Below are positions 1-5,535 of a stretch of DNA of 6,520 bases, piece by piece (the stretch's first letter is position 1; each line of letters begins with the position of its first letter). The notes under the pieces are model-generated. The model ran no database searches and was not told where the DNA came from. It worked only from the letters and a program-made list of their open reading frames with translations. The position numbers and the translations under genes were made by a program. Source of the DNA: Clostridia bacterium (GTDB taxonomy: Bacteria; Bacillota; Clostridia; Christensenellales; Borkfalkiaceae). The stretch lies in the NCBI GenBank assembly GCA_017452305.1, contig JAFTMQ010000056.1:1-6520 (forward strand). The letters are read 5' to 3'.

Positions 1-444
1 CTTTTAGTTGTGTGGCTCATTCTTGCGGTCGCAACCTTATTTGTTCCGCTTATTCTTATTTTTGCTAACGGGGATTATAGCATTGAGCTTTTAGGCTTAG
101 GCATGCTAATTTGGGGCTGTTGTATTGTCGGTTACGGATTACTGCTCGGCGGATTTAGTTTGTTTTATTATTTAAAAAATGCATACTTACTAAAAAATTA
201 TAAAAATTTTAAAGCATATGAAGTAGTATTGGATAATCTTTCCACTTCTTACGCTTACAAAGGTTCCATTTATTACACCGTAAAGATTATTGACGGAGAA
301 ACAACAAAAACGGTAGATACAAATCCCTATTTTTCTAATTTATTGTTTTCAAAATTTCCGCCAAATCAATTTAACAATAAAAAAGTTGTTGGACTTTATG
401 ATAGTCAACGCGATAAATTCTATATAATAAAAAAGATAAATTGA
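1..444 (+). CDS. Small membrane protein, 5'-truncated by window edge (hypothetical)
   Basis: I do not recognise this gene with confidence. The frame is open to base 1 (codons for L-L-V precede the GTG at position 10), so the true start probably lies outside the window and the visible part is a C-terminal portion of about 147 residues. Counted from the GTG, two hydrophobic segments (about residues 2-19 and 29-55) are followed by a polar domain of about 80 residues (65-144). That tail has alternating beta-like stretches and ends in a pattern FPPNQFNNKKVVGLYD...FYI. This loosely resembles the tail of DUF3592-type proteins (a hydrophobic helix plus a small beta domain ending in a 'YDP' turn), but the match is only by eye. 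GC is about 32% by count over bases 1-444, against roughly 45-50% in stretches I sampled in the minus-strand genes. It is the only plus-strand protein gene and converges on the tRNA. It ends in TGA directly before a terminator. Confidence 0.7.
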   Translation, partial: LLVVWLILAVATLFVPLILIFANGDYSIELLGLGMLIWGCCIVGYGLLLGGFSLFYYLKNAYLLKNYKNFKAYEVVLDNLSTSYAYKGSIYYTVKIIDGETTKTVDTNPYFSNLLFSKFPPNQFNNKKVVGLYDSQRDKFYIIKKIN

Positions 445-450
445 GCAATA

Positions 451-493
451 ACAAAACGAGTCAACCTTAATAAGAGATTGGCTCGTTTTGTTT
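451..493 (+). terminator. Intrinsic terminator of the membrane-protein gene
   Basis: A 14-base stem pairs 451-464 with 478-491 (one G-T wobble) around a 13-base loop. It starts 6 bases after the TGA of the plus-strand gene. The right arm is T-rich (CTCGTTTTGTTT) and serves as the U tract. The left arm begins ACAAAA, so the hairpin could also stop minus-strand transcripts arriving from the tRNA side. Confidence 0.75.
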
Positions 494-570
494 ATATTCC
501 AATAGTATAAGGAAAAGCACTCACTCTCGTTCGCGCTCCACCCTCAAGCCCCACCTAATTTTTCAATATT

Positions 571-605
571 AAAAATCCCCAACCCACATAGGGTTAGGGA
601 TTTTT
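571..605 (-). terminator. Intrinsic terminator after tRNA-Leu (bidirectional)
   Basis: A 15-base stem pairs 571-585 (AAAAATCCCCAACCC) with 591-605 (GGGTTAGGGATTTTT), with one wobble pair and a 5-base loop (ACATA). Read on the minus strand it ends in five Ts, and its base touches the CCA end of the tRNA at 606. Read on the plus strand it ends in six Ts, so it can act both ways in this convergent gap. Apart from this hairpin and the one at 451-493, I see nothing in 445-605. Confidence 0.85.
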
Positions 606-691
606 TGGTGCCGAAGGTGGGACTTGAACCCACACGTTGTCTCCAACAATGGATTTTGAGTCCATCGCGTCTGCCATTCCACCACTTCGGC
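606..691 (-). tRNA. tRNA-Leu, anticodon CAA
   Basis: This is an 86-base tRNA gene on the minus strand including an encoded CCA (606-608). The acceptor stem GCCGAAG pairs with CTTCGGC, with discriminator base A at 609. The anticodon stem ATGGA/TCCAT carries a 7-base loop CTCAAAA, giving anticodon CAA (plus-strand 656-658), which reads UUG. The T arm holds the usual GGTTCAAGTCC pattern. A long variable arm (TTGTTGGAGACAACG region) marks it as a class II tRNA, as expected for leucine. No intron or mismatch in the stems was seen. It has its own promoter just upstream and a terminator immediately after it, so it appears to be a single-gene transcription unit. Confidence 0.97.
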
Positions 692-707
692 TTTCAACAG
701 CTTAATC

Positions 708-736
708 ATTATAAGCTATATTAAAAAAAAATGCAA
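708..736 (-). promoter_or_regulatory. Sigma-A type promoter of tRNA-Leu
   Basis: On the minus strand a -35 box TTGCAT (731-736) is separated by exactly 17 bases from a perfect -10 box TATAAT (708-713). The spacer contains a run of T. The expected transcription start is near 700-702, about 10 bases before the mature tRNA 5' end at 691. The sequence upstream of the -35 (about 740-785) is very AT-rich and could act as an UP element, which is common for stable RNA promoters; that last point is inference. Confidence 0.85.
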
Positions 737-791
737 GCGTTTTAATGGCAGTTTTTAATATTTTTAAATATTTTTTTACACAAACTAAATA

Positions 792-2246
792 CTATATCGA
801 TTTTTTTATTTTTTCCTTTTGATTGATACGCAAAATTGCATCTTTGCCGACTTGTGCCGCAATAGGCAATCCGCCAGGCGATTGTAACCATTGCGAGGCG
901 AGAATTACCCTTGGCCGCCCCTTCACTAAATTATTAAGTTTCTTGGGCAAAGTTTTCGACGGTAACAAAAACGCCATATACGAACCGATTTCCGCATTTG
1001 TATAACGGTGATAGGTGGCGGGCGTCCAAACGTCGATAAGCTGCAACTTACCGCTTAATTGCGGGAATTTTCTCTCAATCGCATTTTGTATAATTTGGGC
1101 AAGCTCTTTCTTTTTTGCACGGTATTTTATAGGATTTTTCCGCATTTCGATAAATTCCCGACAAGTAGTTTCGTTGCAAAAGGTTAGCGATTGAATAATC
1201 GTTTCCCCTTCGGGCGCAAATGCTTTTTCGTGCGAATATTCGCGAATAATTAAGTTCTCTGTCTTTAAAGCGGCTTGCTCTTTTTTAGGCAATTTAAAGA
1301 TAAAATCGGCGTGGAAAGGTAAATTGTCCGTCTTGCAAGCAAATGCGCAATGAATGCTTGAAAAACGCGGCATTTTCGGGTTTTTATAGCGTTTGTCCAT
1401 ATCGGTAGGCATAGCCTCGCCAAGCAATTTTTCAAACGCAACATTGGGCTCTGTGGCAATCACGACGTAATCGGCAGTGAGCATCGTACCGTCCGAAAAT
1501 TCCACGATTTGCACGCCCGTTTCCCCCTCACTAATCGCCGTCGCTTCCTTGCTCAGCATAAGCGTACCACCAAGATTTAAAAAGCGAGTGGTCATGCGCT
1601 TTGCCATTGCAAGCGAACTGCCAACGGGAATTCCGCCGTTTCCGCCGCAAAAAGTTGCAAAGACAATCAACAAAGCAAGCGCGGCAAAATCCTCGCCGAG
1701 CATAGACGTGATAAAGCCTTGCATATACGGATTTTTAAAACGTGCTGCAAGCTCGCCCGTAGTCATTCTATAATATCGAAAAAGCCGCGGAAGGGCTTGC
1801 AATTCCCGCAAGAACACATTTCTTTTTTCGCCCGAAAGCTTTTTAAAGGACTGTACCGCACGCACCGCTTTGATTAAGCTCTTGATTTCTTTTTCATCCT
1901 CGGGCGCAATGGATAAAAGCTCCTCTTGCATTTTATCAAGGTCAAAATGCACCGAAAGACAAACTCCGCCCTCTTCGTAGGTGTATAAGGTGTTCGGTTG
2001 ATGCACCTTTACCTTGCCTAACGCGCCCAATTCCGTCCACATTTGGTATAACGCTGTTTTAGGATTTGTGCCTGTGAGCCAATGAATACAATTGTCGATA
2101 TGATAGTCCCCGCGCTGCCAACCCGTCAAATTGCCGCCCGCCAATGCTTGCCGTTCGCAAATGGTTGCGTGATGTCCGCTTAATTGCGCGTAAATGCCTG
2201 CCGATAAACCTGCCACTCCACCGCCGATAATTAAGATTTCCGCCAT
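792..2246 (-). CDS. CrtI/phytoene-desaturase-like FAD-dependent oxidoreductase
   Basis: The predicted protein of 484 residues is a flavin-dependent oxidoreductase of the CrtI/amine-oxidase superfamily, the type usually annotated 'NAD(P)/FAD-dependent oxidoreductase'. The N-terminus carries the dinucleotide-binding fold ILIIGGGVAGLSAG (residues 4-17, GxGxxG at 8-13), with acidic E31 at the end of the second strand to bind the FAD ribose, then AGGNLTGW (36-43). Near the C-terminus SQWLQSPGGLPIA (451-463) matches the second FAD-contact motif of this superfamily. Length is normal for the group (about 480-510). No signal peptide is seen; the protein should be cytoplasmic or loosely membrane-associated. 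The ATG is set by AAGGAG 7 bases upstream (2254-2259). No carotenoid synthesis partner (phytoene or dehydrosqualene synthase) lies in the window, so the substrate is unknown and a desaturase role is not supported. It follows a terminator and is probably transcribed separately from the sugar genes; I could not find a convincing promoter in 2247-2309. Confidence 0.92.
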   Translation of the reverse strand: MAEILIIGGGVAGLSAGIYAQLSGHHATICERQALAGGNLTGWQRGDYHIDNCIHWLTGTNPKTALYQMWTELGALGKVKVHQPNTLYTYEEGGVCLSVHFDLDKMQEELLSIAPEDEKEIKSLIKAVRAVQSFKKLSGEKRNVFLRELQALPRLFRYYRMTTGELAARFKNPYMQGFITSMLGEDFAALALLIVFATFCGGNGGIPVGSSLAMAKRMTTRFLNLGGTLMLSKEATAISEGETGVQIVEFSDGTMLTADYVVIATEPNVAFEKLLGEAMPTDMDKRYKNPKMPRFSSIHCAFACKTDNLPFHADFIFKLPKKEQAALKTENLIIREYSHEKAFAPEGETIIQSLTFCNETTCREFIEMRKNPIKYRAKKKELAQIIQNAIERKFPQLSGKLQLIDVWTPATYHRYTNAEIGSYMAFLLPSKTLPKKLNNLVKGRPRVILASQWLQSPGGLPIAAQVGKDAILRINQKEKIKKSI

Positions 2247-2253
2247 AACTTCT

Positions 2254-2259
2254 CTCCTT
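2254..2259 (-). promoter_or_regulatory. Ribosome binding site of the FAD oxidoreductase
   Basis: The minus strand reads AAGGAG followed by 7 bases and ATG (2244-2246). This near-perfect Shine-Dalgarno sequence fixes the start codon and shows that the gene is translated independently of the upstream glycosidase. Confidence 0.85.
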
Positions 2260-2309
2260 ATACGGGATAATTCTTCCCAAATAAGAGAAATTTAGACGCA
2301 TATTGCAAG

Positions 2310-2346
2310 AAAAAGTGAAAGGCAGGCACTCAACGCGTACCTGCCT
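2310..2346 (-). terminator. Intrinsic terminator after the glycoside hydrolase gene
   Basis: A 10-base stem (2337-2346 with 2320-2329 on the minus strand, AGGCAGGTAC...GTGCCTGCCT, one wobble) closes a 7-base loop, 5 bases after the TAA of the glycosidase. The following run on the minus strand is TTCACTTTTT, an interrupted U tract. Termination may therefore be incomplete, and some readthrough into the oxidoreductase gene is possible. Confidence 0.7.
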
Positions 2347-2351
2347 ATGTC

Positions 2352-4082
2352 TTATTGAATTTTTTTCGCCTCTTTTGCGATTTCGGCGTTGATTGCCGCC
2401 ATTTCTTGGGCGGCTACTTTGACAATTTTTCTATCATAAGTTACCAAGCCGTTGATTTCCTCTTCGACGTCGGAAACCTGCGTATAAATACAACCGCAAA
2501 GTCCGCGCTTTATCAAAGGCTTTAATTTGGATAAATACAGCTTTTTCAACGCCGCCGTCAACTGCTCTTGCGATTTGAATTTTTTATAGCCGAATTCTTT
2601 ATTTTCATCATAGACGTGTCCGTCGCACTTCATAGAATAGCCGCCAAATTCGCTTAAAACAACGGCGCGCTTATCCTTGGGCACACGCAACGGCGTATAG
2701 TAAGTGTGCAAGCTTAACAGCTCAGTTTTGCCCACGCCTTGATCGTGCCAACCGCTTACGGAATCGATTATACGAGTAGGGTCTTTTTGACGGACGTATT
2801 CCGTCCATTTTGCGGAATCAAACTGCCCCCAACCCTCGTTGAAGGGCACCCACAAACCGACACACGTACAATTATACAACTGCGCAAGCGTTTCCTCAAC
2901 ACCCTGCGCATATTCCTTGCGCCCTCTTTCGTCCTCTCTTGCAAAATACTTATAATCATCGTCGCGGTGCTTAAAGCCGAGGAAAGGAAACGCCGCTACG
3001 TGCGTAAACTTGTAATTGCCGCCCCCATTGACAAAATCCTGCCATATGATAAGTCCCAATCTATCACAATGATAATACCAACGCATAGGCTCGATTTTGA
3101 TATGCTTGCGGACGGTGTTAAAGCCCATATTTTTTAAGAGTGTAAGCTCATCCTCGGCTGCTTTATCGCACGGATACGTGAGCATACCGTCCGACCAATA
3201 GCCTTGGTCAAGCACACCGTTGAAGAAATAAGGCTTGCCGTTCAAAGTCAAACGTTCTATGCCCTCGCCGTTTATCATTTTACCAAACGAGCGCACGCCA
3301 AAATAGGAAGAAATCTCGTCCCCTGCTTTATTTTTCAATACAAAGTGATAGAGCTTAGGATTGTCGGGTGACCAAAGCGTGAAATCGTAGGAAAGCACAA
3401 TTTTGCTTTGAAAAGCTTGGCGAATAATCTCTTTGTCCTCGTCAAAAACGGTGATTTCCGCTTCCGCATCGTTATCCAAAGAAATTTCCACCGTCTTATT
3501 CAATGCGTTGGGAAGAATGACAAATTCGCCAATGCGCTCCTTGGGCATACTTTCTATCCAAACGGATTGCCAAATCCCGCTTTGCGGCGTGTACCAAATA
3601 CCGCCGCGCTTGTCGCATTGCTTTCCTCTCGCCCCGCTGTTTCTCGTGGCTTCGTCGCGGCAAATCACTAAAATTTCATTTTCGCCAAGTTTTGCGACCT
3701 CGCTAATATCCGCCGTAAACGCCGTAAAACCACCTTGGTGCACGCCAACGCGCGTTTCGTTGCAATATACCTCGCATTCGCTATCTACCGCGTCAAAATG
3801 CAAAAGCGTAATCCCACGCAACAAAGCTTCGGTTAAAGTAAATTTTCGCGAATAATACAGTTCTTCTTTGGGGTTAAGAACAAAGCCTTCGGGAATGCCG
3901 CTGTTTAAGGTTTCGGGGGAAAACGGAACGAGAATTTTGCCCTCGTATTCCTTTTTCTTCCCGTCTGTTTTATAAAAATCCCATTCCCCGTTTAAGCAAA
4001 GCCAAGTCTTGCGTTGGGCTTGCGGGCGAGGATGCTCTTGATGGGGAATCGCCCCGATTTCATAATTAGTTTTTAATCGCAT
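2352..4082 (-). CDS. Glycoside hydrolase family 2 (beta-galactosidase/beta-glucuronidase-like)
   Basis: The predicted protein has 576 residues and the family 2 plan: an N-terminal sugar-binding jelly-roll domain (about 25-180, with LNGEWDFYK at 30-38 and GGIWYTPQSGIWQSVWIE at 160-177), an Ig-like domain (about 181-270), and a TIM barrel (about 278 to the end, beginning LNGKPYFFNGVLDQGYW). The acid/base glutamate is E416 in WVPFNEGW (the NE signature) and the likely nucleophile is E478 in VVLSEFGG. GFNTVRKHIK (320-329) fits the conserved barrel strand 2 region. It should hydrolyse a beta-linked sugar with retention; the exact sugar (galactoside, glucuronide or other) cannot be read from sequence. 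At 576 residues it is close to beta-glucuronidase size and far shorter than LacZ. No signal peptide is seen, so it acts in the cytoplasm on imported glycosides. The ATG at 4080-4082 is chosen because AGGAGG (4087-4092) precedes it. A longer in-frame GTG start at 4157 would lie deep inside the transporter gene. The gene overlaps the transporter by 10 bases, implying translational coupling. Confidence 0.95.
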   Translation of the reverse strand: MRLKTNYEIGAIPHQEHPRPQAQRKTWLCLNGEWDFYKTDGKKKEYEGKILVPFSPETLNSGIPEGFVLNPKEELYYSRKFTLTEALLRGITLLHFDAVDSECEVYCNETRVGVHQGGFTAFTADISEVAKLGENEILVICRDEATRNSGARGKQCDKRGGIWYTPQSGIWQSVWIESMPKERIGEFVILPNALNKTVEISLDNDAEAEITVFDEDKEIIRQAFQSKIVLSYDFTLWSPDNPKLYHFVLKNKAGDEISSYFGVRSFGKMINGEGIERLTLNGKPYFFNGVLDQGYWSDGMLTYPCDKAAEDELTLLKNMGFNTVRKHIKIEPMRWYYHCDRLGLIIWQDFVNGGGNYKFTHVAAFPFLGFKHRDDDYKYFAREDERGRKEYAQGVEETLAQLYNCTCVGLWVPFNEGWGQFDSAKWTEYVRQKDPTRIIDSVSGWHDQGVGKTELLSLHTYYTPLRVPKDKRAVVLSEFGGYSMKCDGHVYDENKEFGYKKFKSQEQLTAALKKLYLSKLKPLIKRGLCGCIYTQVSDVEEEINGLVTYDRKIVKVAAQEMAAINAEIAKEAKKIQ

Positions 4083-5425
4083 TTTTCCTCCTTTACGGCT
4101 GTTTTTACTTTCTTGGTGACGTGAATTAACAATGGAATAAGCGCAAAAAGTAAGCACGCAACAAGCGCCGCGACAAGGAATATTTCGGGTGCGGGAATAT
4201 ACGAGGTCGTCATAACGTCCGCACTTCCCAAATCGGGCAGCGGAATATTTGCCGCCTTATTGATAGCGTTGCCGATTAGCGGGCCGATAAGCATAGGCAA
4301 CAATACACTAAAAATCATACGAATGCCCTGCAATTTACCTGCGTCGTTTTGGGGTGTATAATCGCGCACTAACGCACCGCAAAGCGCGGAAATAAGGATA
4401 TACCCCGCAATCATAACAAATCCTGCAATGCCAAACACAATAATTGTTGCGATTTTGTTTTCAAATCTGCCGAAATACATACCGATTAAGCCCACGGCAA
4501 ATACTGCGGCGGCAATATATAAAAGCTTTGCTTTATTACATTTGTCCGTAAGACCGCCCAAGAAAATGTTTAAAATGGCACCGAGAATAATCGCCGCGCC
4601 GAATACAAGGCTGTATTCAATCACGTTAAAGTGCAAATACGTCGTCATATAAATGATGAGATACGGCATAAAGATTTGGCAAGCAATTCCATAAATGCCG
4701 ATTATGAGCAAAACCACGTAAAAAGGCACGTTGTTTTTAATAACGCTCGGCTTAAAGCCGTACACGATATCCTTCAAACTGCCCTGTTTTTCCAAGCTTG
4801 GACTGTCTTTAATGAAGAAAATACCGAACACGCCGCACGCGCTAATGACAATACCTAATATAAGGAACAAGATTTTGTAGGTGAGAAGCTCGACCAAAAT
4901 CCCAAACCCGCCTGCAACGATCAACATAGCCACCAAAGGCAACACGGACAAAACGCTTTCCACCTTTCCGCGATAGCTTTCGTGCGTGTTATCCGTCACC
5001 CAAGCATTGAAAGCCGCGTCGTTTGCGGTAGAGCCGAAGACGGTCATAATGCAATCCCCCACGATAACGATGATAAGCGTGATGGTGATTGAGCGCGTTT
5101 CGGCAACGCCGAATAAAGACTGCGTATTGTTCGTGCTTATAAAACCGAATAAAGAGACGGTGATACCCCAAATTAAGTAGCCAAAAGACATAAACCGCCG
5201 ACGATTGCCGATTTTATCCGATATAACGCCCGCAACGAGCGTCGTCAACGTCGCAACCACGCCAGAGAGCTGTACCATAAGCGTTACGGCGTCCAAGTTG
5301 GGCGCAATCGTTTCAAACACGAATAAATTAAAATACATATTTTCAACCGACCAAGCAATTTGCCCAATCAAGCCGAATAAAATCAAAATCCACCAATTTC
5401 GTTTTTCAAATTTTAAATTTGTCAT
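4073..5425 (-). CDS. MFS transporter, probable sugar/glycoside porter
   Basis: The 450-residue predicted inner-membrane protein has about 12 hydrophobic helices (roughly 11-30, 48-68, 80-97, 113-133, 157-178, 184-204, 234-254, 270-290, 300-318, 326-350, 370-388, 412-434). The MFS loop motif GVISDKIGNRRRFM (66-79) lies between helices 2 and 3, and its half-repeat counterpart GGLTDKCNKAK (290-300) sits at the same place in the second half. Other conserved-looking loops are WVTDNTHESYRGK (142-154) and RDYTPQNDAGKLQG (354-367). Such porters are proton- or cation-driven symporters; here the substrate is likely a small glycoside, inferred from the downstream family 2 glycosidase, which starts within the last 10 bases of this gene. 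The ATG is supported by GAGGA 7 bases upstream. It is the first gene of a two-gene unit driven by the promoter at 5454-5482. Export of a product cannot be excluded from sequence. Confidence 0.93.
   Translation of the reverse strand: MTNLKFEKRNWWILILFGLIGQIAWSVENMYFNLFVFETIAPNLDAVTLMVQLSGVVATLTTLVAGVISDKIGNRRRFMSFGYLIWGITVSLFGFISTNNTQSLFGVAETRSITITLIIVIVGDCIMTVFGSTANDAAFNAWVTDNTHESYRGKVESVLSVLPLVAMLIVAGGFGILVELLTYKILFLILGIVISACGVFGIFFIKDSPSLEKQGSLKDIVYGFKPSVIKNNVPFYVVLLIIGIYGIACQIFMPYLIIYMTTYLHFNVIEYSLVFGAAIILGAILNIFLGGLTDKCNKAKLLYIAAAVFAVGLIGMYFGRFENKIATIIVFGIAGFVMIAGYILISALCGALVRDYTPQNDAGKLQGIRMIFSVLLPMLIGPLIGNAINKAANIPLPDLGSADVMTTSYIPAPEIFLVAALVACLLFALIPLLIHVTKKVKTAVKEEKCD
4087..4092 (-). 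promoter_or_regulatory. Ribosome binding site of the glycosidase, inside the transporter gene
   Basis: AGGAGG on the minus strand, four bases before the ATG at 4080-4082, lies within the last codons of the transporter (…VKEEKCD). This strong site decides the glycosidase start in favour of the 576-residue form. It also explains the ATGCGATTAA overlap, in which start and stop codons are 4 bases apart. Confidence 0.88.
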
Positions 5426-5453
5426 AGGCTATTCCTCTTTTTATGATACAATA

Positions 5454-5482
5454 ACTATACCATATTTTCACTTATAATGCAA
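5454..5482 (-). promoter_or_regulatory. Promoter of the transporter-glycosidase unit
   Basis: On the minus strand TTGCAT (5477-5482) is followed after exactly 17 bases by TATAGT (5454-5459), a good sigma-A match. The start site should fall near 5447, about 22 bases before the transporter ATG. The -35 box is the same hexamer as in the tRNA promoter at 731-736. A 17-base dyad, CACTT-N7-AAGTG (5469-5485), covers the -35 box and may be a repressor site; this is inference. Confidence 0.72.
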
Positions 5483-5491
5483 GTGTTTCAT

Positions 5492-5519
5492 AAAAAAACG
5501 CTCCCGTTTTACGGGAGCG
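5492..5519 (-). terminator. Strong intrinsic terminator after the kinase gene
   Basis: On the minus strand CGCTCCCGT (5511-5519) and ACGGGAGCG (5499-5507) form a perfect 9-base GC-rich stem with a 3-base loop, followed directly by seven Ts (5492-5498). It begins 16 bases after the kinase TAA and separates that gene from the transporter-glycosidase unit, whose -35 box starts only 9 bases beyond the T run. Confidence 0.95.
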
Positions 5520-5535
5520 CATACAAGGTAGTTTC

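Noticed and set aside
692..791. The AT-rich gap with T and A runs, examined as a possible small RNA or origin element.
   Set aside because: It is fully explained by the tRNA promoter and an AT-rich upstream stretch; no repeats or conserved RNA fold were seen.
1477..1773. Open frames on the plus strand opposite the minus-strand genes (for example 1477-1773, 2739-3137, 3433-3855, 5756-6211).
   Set aside because: They lie antisense to well-supported genes, encode low-complexity, non-conserved-looking peptides, and lack ribosome binding sites; they are shadows of the real reading frames.
2264..2278. Short dyad GGGA-N7-TCCC upstream of the oxidoreductase start.
   Set aside because: Only 4-base arms with mismatched interior, and no promoter is evident next to it; easily expected by chance.
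2279..2308. Possible promoter for the FAD oxidoreductase: TTGCAA at 2303-2308 on the minus strand.
   Set aside because: At 17 or 18 bases spacing the -10 would be CTTATT or TTATTT, poor matches to TATAAT. A TATAAG further on overlaps the ribosome binding site and cannot serve.
4083..4157. Longer glycosidase form starting at the in-frame GTG at 4157 (25 extra residues).
   Set aside because: It would overlap the transporter gene by 85 bases, the added residues (MLTFCAYSIVNS...) do not resemble a family 2 N-terminus, and a strong AGGAGG site marks the ATG at 4080-4082.
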